Source of the DNA: Berghia stephanieae
Taxonomy: Eukaryota; Mollusca; Gastropoda; Nudibranchia; Aeolidiidae
NCBI GenBank assembly: GCA_034508935.3
Contig: CM067442.1
Location: 131,935,171 to 131,999,170 of the forward strand
DNA length: 64,000 nt
Direction of reading: 5' to 3'
The notes beneath the pieces were generated by a model that was not told where the DNA came from, did not search any database, and saw nothing but the letters and a program-made list of their open reading frames with translations. Positions 1 to 64,000 of this stretch are shown here, in pieces (the first letter of the stretch is position 1; every line of letters starts with the position of its first letter). The translations under genes were made by a program, and so were the position numbers.

Positions 1-172
1 GCTCAATAATCACTAAACGTGCTCAAAGCGCTTTACAAGGGGTCCCTTGCCAACAGCAATATTTAACATGTAGGACAGGATATGACGCCTGCTATAAGGC
101 GATATTACCAAATTTTTTTCCGACAGACGCAATACTGTTAACGGCCTGGTACTCATTTTACACCCGAGTACG
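1..172 (-). mobile_element. SINE family A, copy A1 (3' part)
   Basis: Starts at the window edge with the reverse of the family end (CACTAAACGTGCTCAAAGCG) and stops at ACACCCGAGTACG; the tRNA head is missing. Confidence 0.82.
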
Positions 173-1684
173 TAACAGTTTAGAGACTGACTAATTAACT
201 GCTATTACAGCACTCAAGAACATCGTGAAGTGTAAAACATCAAGACGCCTACATTTTCCACAATATACCAGAGGTGATTTGTAAATTAAGAGAAGAAAGA
301 AAGAGTTATTCCGACCTATTACCGTATTGACCTGGTAAGCCACAAAAATACACAAAATTAAGCCCATAATAGGGTTCAACAGTCATGACGTCACCTCCCT
401 CATAATGACGCATAATAACTGGTTCTAAATTGTCTGAACAATGGCGGACGCCATTATCTCCATCACCGCCCTTATGAAATACTTTTCCGACGAGTATCCA
501 GTGGAGAAAATCATTACAAATCTGATCATGTTTTAACTTTTATACATTCTAATCACATGACATGACGACTGACATGTGATAAAGTTCTATCCAGCATGAA
601 GAATAAAAAGGACCGATTTTCTTTGTTTAGAACCAAACCGCTGGTTGCTGGGCGGACGTGACATCGGACTATTGAATCCTATATGCATGAGGTTAGGTTT
701 AAGCGATTTATTTGTAAATCTGTAAATTAATGTAGACAGACATCGATCCGAAGGGGAGTAACTCGAGCAACACGACCGTCTAACCCTGCCTCGTATCAAA
801 TGACCTTATCAGATTTATTTATGGCTTGCAACTCCCGACAGAATCATTTCTAGATGGACATACGGGGAGTAACTGATTCTATCATACCTGCCTACTTTTA
901 CGGATCGTCCGTAATTGTTACGGAAATTAGGTAACAATTTCGGGCATACGGAAATGGAAGAATTATTACGGATTTTGATTTCACAGCAATTTGGTCGTTG
1001 TATTAGAGAGGGAAAAAAACAACAATTATTCTTTTCTTTTAAGTTCCCGCAGTTATAAAAGAAAGAAAAAAAATGTTACTTAAAGTTATAAAGACTACTG
1101 CTCAGTTCACGCCCATGATAGCTTAGTCGACTGCCAGCTCATAATGGTGGGGTCAACAACATTTCTTTTACGTATAGAAGGTTGTAGATATTTGTTGTTG
1201 TTGTTAATTAACCAGTAGATTTTTTTACCAATCAAAACATGGAATTTGTGACACACCTTCACATGTGCTCGGACAAACATAGTTGGTTGTTTATAAACAA
1301 TAACGTGAACGAATTCGACCTCCATCTGATCGTTGTTATAGTTTTTATATTGACAGATGGGTGACTAGTTATCACACGATTTTCTCGATCATATTATAAA
1401 ACGTTTAAGTTTACACATAGTTTTCTGTGTTGATTCTACTGATCAAGAGGTAGAACAGTGGGTATTTTACTTAACACATACCATCGATAGTAAAACCTGT
1501 GTAGTTTGCTGTGTCTACCAATCACTGCCATTGTTAACATGATGACGTTTGTCCGAGAGGCGTGGTTATCTACCGGTTAATTGGTGGAGTATTACTAAAA
1601 AAAATGAAACAAGCGCTGATGATGTCTGGAGTCAACCCCTTAAATTTAATTGATACATGTTCATGATTCACTGTCATCATTGGA
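173..1684. other. No gene seen; possible promoter-like patch
   Basis: No repeat family recognised. It holds TGACGTCA at 386 and the near-palindrome AATGGCGGACGCCATT at 440-455. A short open frame MADAIISITALMKYFSDEYP starts there and stops after 31 codons. Repeated TTACGGA words occur at 898-975. Confidence 0.3.
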
Positions 1685-1800
1685 TGAATCTCTTCGCAGA
1701 AGTTCTAGGTTTTAGAGTCTTTGCCAAGATGAGGGTCATTTAAATCGATCGATATTTGAAGGACGGGTTTTCTTTCCAAATTTTTAAATCCAGACCACAG
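1685..1800 (+). mobile_element. Fold-back family F, copy F1 (right arm only)
   Basis: TTTGCCAAGATGAGGGTCAT, TTAAATCGATCGATATTTGA and GGACGGGTTTTC, one arm of the family. Confidence 0.75.
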
Positions 1801-1854
1801 CAATTTACTGGCCAAATCTAGGAAAAACAATGTATTATTATGGGTTATTATCGA

Positions 1855-1975
1855 GGTGCACTCATTTATTTGCAGGTCCGATAACCCAATTCCTTATGGG
1901 CTTTTTTTTTGTATTGGGAACCTAAAAATAATGACGCAAAATATTGTCCATTACAAAAATAATGTTAAACTAGGC
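1855..1975 (+). mobile_element. Fold-back family G, copy G2 (left part)
   Basis: GGTGCACTCATTTATTTGCA, GGTCCGATAACCC and ATATTGTCCATTAC match the left half of the family. Confidence 0.65.
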
Positions 1976-2020
1976 CCCTACGTGTGTTCGGACGTTAGAC
2001 CTGCATACATGTACACGTCA

Positions 2021-2033
2021 GTTATTATTATTA

Positions 2034-2118
<85 letters not shown>

Positions 2119-2131
2119 ATTATTATTCCAA
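2021..2131. repeat. (ATT)n microsatellite
   Basis: About 36 units, next to fold-back piece G2. Confidence 0.95.
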
Positions 2132-2381
2132 GGGTCAAACGATGTGGACGGGTTACTCGGGGACAAGATTAGTATAGTTTACCAGGTAACAAACCCGTTT
2201 ATTCTTAATGGGCGCGGAAGATACAAAAAATTGCATGATAAAACAGTGGAGACATTTTTCAAACTAACAGGACATTGGTGTCTAATTGTCACAACAGCCA
2301 ACTGTTGTTATTCTACGTGATGAAAACCATGTATGTCCGTGATTTAAACACCTTTTCTTATTTTGGCTAGAAATCGTTCAC

Positions 2382-2948
<567 letters not shown>

Positions 2949-3363
2949 ATTTTTAGTATAATTATGATTATTTAACGTCTACAAATATTGTTTCAAGCGT
3001 TACTATGTACGTATACATATGAATAAACACATTATATTGAATACCTACATTTACCAAGAGTGAATAACATTAACATGACCAAAAAATCCAAAGCCCCAAT
3101 ACATAATCTACCAAAGGTTACACTCGTCCCATTTATTCAAACAACTATTTGAATTGTACATGTACTTCAGTATATGAAATAAGTCAAGGAAAAGAAGAGA
3201 GAAGTTAACTATTTTTTCAAACCAGGAGTCCACTTCGCTCGATGGTTGCAAGCAGTTGTAAGTGGTTTTCATTCAACTTATGAATATTTAAAAAGTAAGG
3301 CAACCGTATGACATAAGCCAATTCTCGTGTCAAGCTTTAAAAATTATTGATTGATCTCTTTTC

Positions 3364-3655
3364 GTGCGGCTAAGTGGTCTAGTGGTATGCATGACACTCG
3401 CTTTCGGATCGGAAGGTCCTGGGTTCGAGCCGTGCTCGGCATCCTTGGAAAAGACTCTTTTCTCACATTCTCTCATCTTACACCGTGTAAAATATGTGTA
3501 CCTGTTCATTTAAGGCGTTGTATCTGTCGAAATATTTGTAGTATCGCCTAACAGGCGTCATGTTTCGTTCTACATGTTATGTGTTGCTGTTGGTCAGGGA
3601 ACCTTTGTAAAGCGCTTTGAGCACGTTTAGTGGATATTGCGCTATATAAACTCTC
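3364..3655 (+). mobile_element. SINE family A copy A2 (full length)
   Basis: tRNA-like head with TGGTCTAGTGGTATG (A box) and GGTCCTGGGTTCGAGCC (B box), body, and the constant end GGATATTGCGCTATATAAA. The head resembles tRNA-Pro (inference). Reference copy for the family, which has about 16 copies in this window. Confidence 0.88.
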
Positions 3656-3813
3656 GCCCACGCAAAAATACACAAATTAAATATGTGCCGATTTTTTAGT
3701 CTTGCATATCAAAATTTCCATTGTACAGTAATGAATGAAATCCTCATTGCAACACACCATCTGTGTAAATACACGAATGTGTACCCAGTTCTCATAAGTA
3801 CAGTTCTGCTGTA

Positions 3814-4027
3814 CTCTTGAAAATCACATATTTAGAAATTTGGCCGGAAAAATCGTCCTTCAAATATCGATCGAATAACCCTCGTCTAAGCAAAAACTTT
3901 CAAACCTGGGACTTCGCGGAAGTCCCAGGTTTGAAAGTTTTTACTAAGACGAGGGTCATTTAAATCGATCGATATTTGAAGGACGAGTTTTCCGGCCAAA
4001 TTTCTAAATATGTGTTTTTCAAGAGCA
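3814..4027. mobile_element. Fold-back element family F, copy F2 (full)
   Basis: Near-perfect inverted repeat of about 100 bases per arm around the centre GGGACTTCGCGGAAGTCCC. Arms carry TTTGGCCGGAAAAATCGTCC, ATCGATCGA and the ACCCTCGTCTAAGC word; ends are CTCTTGAAAA / TTTTCAAGAG. Too short to code; a MITE-like element. Confidence 0.85.
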
Positions 4028-4171
4028 CTGCAGAGTTTTAGTTATAATTTAAAGAACCCAATGATCTTTTTTATGGTTATACGTAACACTGTGTTACAGG
4101 TGCATACAATAAAACGATACCCCATCCCACAGGAATTTATCCTTTATATGTAGATATATTGATTAGCTAAA

Positions 4172-4176
4172 TTACA

Positions 4177-4256
<80 letters not shown>

Positions 4257-4543
4257 TATCACCCGAGTTATTTATCGGATCCTTATTCAACTTATAAACG
4301 ACAATCGGCCGAATGCAAATGTGAAAATATTCAAACGAATGATAAATAAGTAAATAAGTAAATAGATAAATAAATGAATAAAATGTAAATGAATGAATGA
4401 ATGGATAACTAACTAAATAAATACATTTTTAAAAATAGATAAAAATAACAAAAAACAAAAAAAAACCAAACAAACAAACAACAACCCAAAAACAATGAAT
4501 GAATAAGTAAATAAATAAAAAATATATATAACTAATTAACCCC

Positions 4544-4574
<31 letters not shown>

Positions 4575-4600
4575 AAAAAAAAAGAAAAAAAAAAGTAAAC
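4172..4600. repeat. (TTA)n, then (AAAT/GAAT)n, C-run and A-run
   Basis: (TTA)n at 4172-4255; loose AAAT/GAATGA words at 4330-4520; C-run and A-run at 4540-4600. Confidence 0.9.
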
Positions 4601-4619
4601 GAATATGCAGTGCATTTTA

Positions 4620-4735
4620 ACCCCCGTACACTTATTTGCAGGTCTGATAACCCGATTCATTATGGCTCATTGTTGTAATGGAAATCTCAAAAAATGATTC
4701 AAAATATTGTCCATTACAACAATGTTCATCTCTTC
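4620..4735 (+). mobile_element. Fold-back family G, copy G3 (left part)
   Basis: GTACACTTATTTGCAGGTCT, GATAACCCGATTC and ATATTGTCCATTACAACAAT. Confidence 0.68.
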
Positions 4736-4944
4736 ATCTTAAGTATGTAGGTACTGACCGAGGTGTGAGTTGACACGTCAATAAACAAAACTCATTAGCC
4801 ATGGCTAAATCTTTCCCTTCACGTTCACATTATAATCGATCGATATCTATGTCACCTTGTCGAAGGATCAGCTGTGTTATGTATTGTGATAGGGCAGCAC
4901 GCTATTCTACCTTACATTGAAAAGAAAATCAAAACAAAACAAAA

Positions 4945-5174
4945 CACATTTTTAAAATTTTGGCCAGAAATCTCGTCCTTCTAATATCGATCGATTACAA
5001 TGACCCTCATCTTGGCAAAAACTCTCAAAACTGGGATTTCCGGCGGAAATTCCACATTTGAGAGTATTTGCCAAGATGAGGGTCATTGTAATCGATGTAT
5101 ATTTGAATGGCGAGATTTCTGGCCAAAATTTTAAATACGAGTTTTTGTTTTTGGTTGTTTTTTTTTCCAGAGCA
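4945..5174. mobile_element. Fold-back family F, copy F3 (full)
   Basis: Both arms present around a worn centre (GGGATTTCCGGCGGAAATTCC, in full just over 20 bases at 5032-5052), right end TTTTTTTTCCAGAG. Confidence 0.8.
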
Positions 5175-5312
5175 CAACAGTATTGTGGTTGTATTATTAT
5201 AAATAGCTGACTATTGTGTTTGGCATATTGATTGGACCTCACCGTTCACATTAAAATGCTTGTTTTGATATCTGTTAAGCACATTTAACCAGTTTTAATT
5301 GTAGCACTCTGG

Positions 5313-5425
5313 AAAGTCAGATAATATTTAAAAAATTGGCCAGAATACCCGTCCTTTTAATATCGATCGATTTAAATGACCCTCACCTTAAAAAATCTCA
5401 AACCTGGGACTTGATGGAAGACCTC

Positions 5426-5430
<5 letters not shown>
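5313..5430 (+). mobile_element. Fold-back family F, copy F4 (left arm)
   Basis: Starts CTCTGGAAAGTCAG and runs to TCAAACCTGGGACTTGATGG, then is replaced by a CT-rich microsatellite. Confidence 0.72.
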
Positions 5431-5464
<34 letters not shown>

Positions 5465-5495
5465 CTCTCTCTCTTCTCTCTCTCTCACTCTCTCC

Positions 5496-5545
<50 letters not shown>

Positions 5546-5640
5546 CTTTCTACCTCTGTGTGTGTGTGTGTGTGTCTCTCTCTCTCTCTTTATCCCCCTC
5601 TCTATCTCTCTCTCTCTCTCTCTGTCTTTCTCCCTCTACA
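5430..5640. repeat. (CT)n and (GT)n microsatellite
   Basis: Has replaced or invaded the second arm of fold-back F4. Confidence 0.92.
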
Positions 5641-5749
5641 CACATACTTGTTTTATAAGTGCATGTTCGTACATATTTACACCCCCCCCCCTCCTCTCTC
5701 TTAGACACAGTCTCTCCCCCCCTCTCCCTCTCTCTCTCTCACACATACA

Positions 5750-5780
<31 letters not shown>

Positions 5781-5910
5781 GCAGATAATGGGAAAGAAAA
5801 CAAACAAACAAACAAACAACATTGTGTACATATGCGCGCTTGTGTTATAAGTGCATTGTCTTACATATTTACACACCCCCTCCTCTCTCTTAGACACAGT
5901 CTCTCCCACT

Positions 5911-5950
<40 letters not shown>

Positions 5951-6355
5951 TCCCTATCTATCTACCTCTCTCTCAGATAAATGGGAATGAAAACAAACAA
6001 ACGGCAAGTGCACACATAATTGTTTGAAAAGGGCATGACCGTATTGATTTGACATATTTACATTGTTGACGCAATGTCAACAACTGTCTGTTATCACATG
6101 TGTTACTACTTTCATTACCCGTTTACTTCCACTAAAAATAGCGTAAAATGTGTTAGGCTAATAAATGACAAAGAATAAACATCTTCTCATCATAAGAATA
6201 CCAAGGGTGGAGTAAGAACCTTCTTAATGGAAACCCCCCCCCCCCAGTGGATTCTCAGTATCCATGCCTTCTCCCTCAACCCCTCTTTCATTCTCTCTCA
6301 TAATGACACACTCTCTACCCCTCTTTTCTCTACACAGTCTCTCCCTCTCCTTCTC

Positions 6356-6386
<31 letters not shown>

Positions 6387-6426
6387 GCCTCTCTCTCTCT
6401 GTGCCTCTCTCTCTCTCTCTCTCTGC

Positions 6427-6462
<36 letters not shown>

Positions 6463-6545
6463 TTCACAGATACATGGGAAAGAATACAAACAAACAACAT
6501 TGTGTACACATACTTGTGAGTGCATGAACGTAGTGAATTGTCATA
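5640..6545. repeat. Complex block with three related units (CT run, CA run, AAACAAACAA spacer)
   Basis: Units near 5640-5830, 5831-6010 and 6290-6525 share TCTTAGACACAGTCTCTCCC or a variant, a long CT run, GATAATGGGAAAGAAAAC or a variant, AACATTGTGTACA and a spacer with AAGTGCATG or GAGTGCATG. The first unit has (CA)n running into (CG)n at 5750-5782. Confidence 0.7.
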
Positions 6546-6626
6546 TTTCAATTGTCGACGTCAATGTCAACAAATTAGATTTCTTCCTATCGCTGTTTAC
6601 CACTGACTGTTCTCACGTTCTACTTC

Positions 6627-6628
<2 letters not shown>

Positions 6629-6693
<65 letters not shown>

Positions 6694-6764
6694 TATTATT
6701 ATTATTATTATTATTATTGTTGTTATTATAATTATAATTATTATTCTATTATTCTATTATTATT

Positions 6765-6805
<41 letters not shown>

Positions 6806-6854
6806 GATCATTTATTTTTTTTCGCTGTTTACTTCCAATACACACACACACACT

Positions 6855-6884
<30 letters not shown>
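6629..6884. repeat. (ATT)n, (ATC)n and (CA)n
   Basis: ATT to 6765, ATC to 6804, CA at 6840-6884. Confidence 0.95.
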
Positions 6885-6885
<1 letters not shown>

Positions 6886-6987
6886 TTATGCATAGATAGA
6901 TAATTGAATAACATAGAGGTATTATATTTCTTATTAGTTCCTATAATGAATGTCGTGGCAAATGTTTGGGGAATCGAGGGAGATAAA

Positions 6988-7131
6988 GGGGGGGGGGGGG
7001 GGGGGGGAGGCGTTCGGGGTTCGGGTACCGGCTGTAAGAGCTGTGGGGGGGGGGGGGGGGGGGGGGGAGGCGTCGGGGTTCGGGTACCGGCTGTTAGAGT
7101 GACGGGTGGGGGGGGGGGGGGGGGGGGGGGG
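6988..7131 (+). repeat. Three G-runs of 20-24 in two related spacers
   Basis: G20 at 6988, G23 at 7045 and G24 at 7108, separated by two nearly identical spacers (GGCGTTCGGGGTTCGGGTAC... and GGCGTCGGGGTTCGGGTAC...). Confidence 0.9.
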
Positions 7132-7475
7132 TTCAACAAAGGTCTTGACATTTCGACCGTCCTTCATGGGTTGTTTTCGAGTCGGGTCATATTTCGTTTC
7201 GTAAAATTATGTCATGATACTAGATTTAGAATAGTATAATACACACAATACGATAATAACATTGTAAAAGATAAGAATTTAAGCTGTATCCCGTGAACAA
7301 GTTACAGATTTCAGTTAGTTTGAGATAAAATGTCGATAGTGTAATATTGAGACTCTGACAATGGGGACTTCAAAGCTATTTTTGCTCGAGTTCAATGGAG
7401 AGCATGTGAAAGAGGGGTCGTCTCAAAATATTTCTAGATCTCCAATTTCACTTCATAACATCAACATATTTTACT

Positions 7476-7755
7476 TACTTGAGCTTTTATATTGCGCAAT
7501 ATCCACTAAACGTGCCCAAAACGCTTTACAAAGGTCCCTAGCCAACAGCAACACTTAACATGTAGAACGAGACATGGCGCCTGTTAGGCGATATTCATTT
7601 TTTTTTTCGGACAGACACAACGCTGTTAACGGCTAGGTACTCATTCTACACCTGAGTACGATGAGAGAATGTGAGTAAAGAGCCTTTTCCAAGGCTCGAA
7701 CCCAGGACGTTCCGATCCAAAAGCGAGTGTCATACAACTATATCACATAGCCGCA
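7476..7755 (-). mobile_element. SINE family A, copy A3
   Basis: Full-length reverse copy from GAGCTTTTATATTGCGC to CACATAGCCGC, just upstream of exon 1. Confidence 0.85.
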
Positions 7756-7862
7756 ATATGAGGGTGGTCTCAACAATACTTCAGCTTGTACTACAGCAGT
7801 AACTATAATTATATAATGTATGGATAGTGAAAGTGAATTAATGCTGTTTCAAACCTCATCCC

Positions 7863-7898
7863 TCCCCCCCCCCCCCCCCCCCCCCCCCTCCCCCCTCC
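7863..7898 (+). repeat. C-run in the pyrimidine region before exon 1
   Basis: About 26 C, then a broken C/T tract ending about 60 bases before the exon 1 acceptor. Confidence 0.9.
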
Positions 7899-7958
7899 TT
7901 TTTGATTTTTTAAATTCCATTCTACTGCTGCCAAACATCCACACCTACGCGCACACAG

Positions 7959-63586
<55,628 letters not shown>

Positions 63587-64000
63587 GTAGGGTATTCAAT
63601 TATTGAAGTACAATGCAAGCCACTTAATTGGAGGAGCTCACTTTTGCTAAAACCATTGCAATCTTTAACCAATTAGCATTAGTAGTAGTAATAGCCAAAA
63701 TGAAGGGCCATTTTAAATATAAATTTAGATATGTAGCTATCTTTAAGCAGATTTTCTATTAAAAAACGTCTTTTTATTATTATAATCATTCATTGACACA
63801 CAAAGCAATATTCATTTTAAAGACTCCATCACTCAATAAATTATTTACAATGGGTTTTGTGTTATTTTCAAGTTGCACTTTTCTATTAATCAAACAATAT
63901 AAGCAAAGCATGTATTAAATGTTTCATATAAAAGGTTTCTGTTAAAGCGACATTCCGATAAATGGCTTGTACTGTATCATATCAACATTGGCATGCTCCT

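Noticed and set aside
3364-3440. tRNA gene (and similar hits at 11654, 28218, 31100, 40918, 44403)
   Set aside because: A and B boxes are present but acceptor stems do not close and each is followed by a SINE body; they are SINE heads.

Overview
The window is eukaryotic DNA from an invertebrate animal. It has short phase-matched exons with GT/AG borders, very long AT-rich introns, tRNA-derived SINEs, RTE- and CR1/jockey-like LINEs, hAT- and fold-back DNA elements, an LTR element and exceptional amounts of (ATT)n, (TA)n and (CT)n microsatellite. The repeat style suggests a marine invertebrate, possibly spiralian/molluscan, but nothing read here fixes the species.

One host gene on the + strand runs through almost the whole window. 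I could follow 26 coding exons from 7959 to 63586; the protein start and end lie outside. All 25 junctions keep one reading frame and join into about 861 residues. The order is an SMP lipid-transfer domain (exons 1-5), a degenerate C2 domain (6-9), a C2 domain with calcium-type aspartates (10-13), an unrecognised helical segment of about 120 residues (14-17 start), a third C2 with calcium-type aspartates (17-20), and a Ser/Arg/Thr-rich tail (21-26). This is the layout of extended-synaptotagmin/tricalbin-type proteins that tether the ER to other membranes and move lipid, but the helical insert is not part of the E-Syt pattern I know.

Region by region: 1-7.9 kb has no gene I can support and holds SINE pieces, two families of fold-back elements, a complex CT/CA tandem block and a G-run cluster. 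Intron 1 (8.1-17.2 kb) holds a four-level nest: a fold-back element split by an LTR element with nearly identical LTRs (8640-16186), which is split by a 3.4-kb hAT-like element (10132-13533), which contains SINEs and a LINE remnant. From 17-34 kb, small exons (SMP, C2A, C2B) sit between SINEs and ATT arrays, with a broken CR1/jockey-like LINE at 23.7-24.9 kb. From 33-45 kb come the insert and C2C exons. From 45-54 kb are tail exons, two intronic minisatellites and a ~530-bp retroposon nested in a SINE. From 54-60 kb are two insertions with twin-priming signatures, an inverted SINE dimer and a nearly full-length RTE LINE with its endonuclease half inverted. The last two tail exons are at 62.1 and 63.5 kb.

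Most long open frames in the window are translations of microsatellites (poly-Leu/Ile/Tyr/Asn/Ser) and are not genes.
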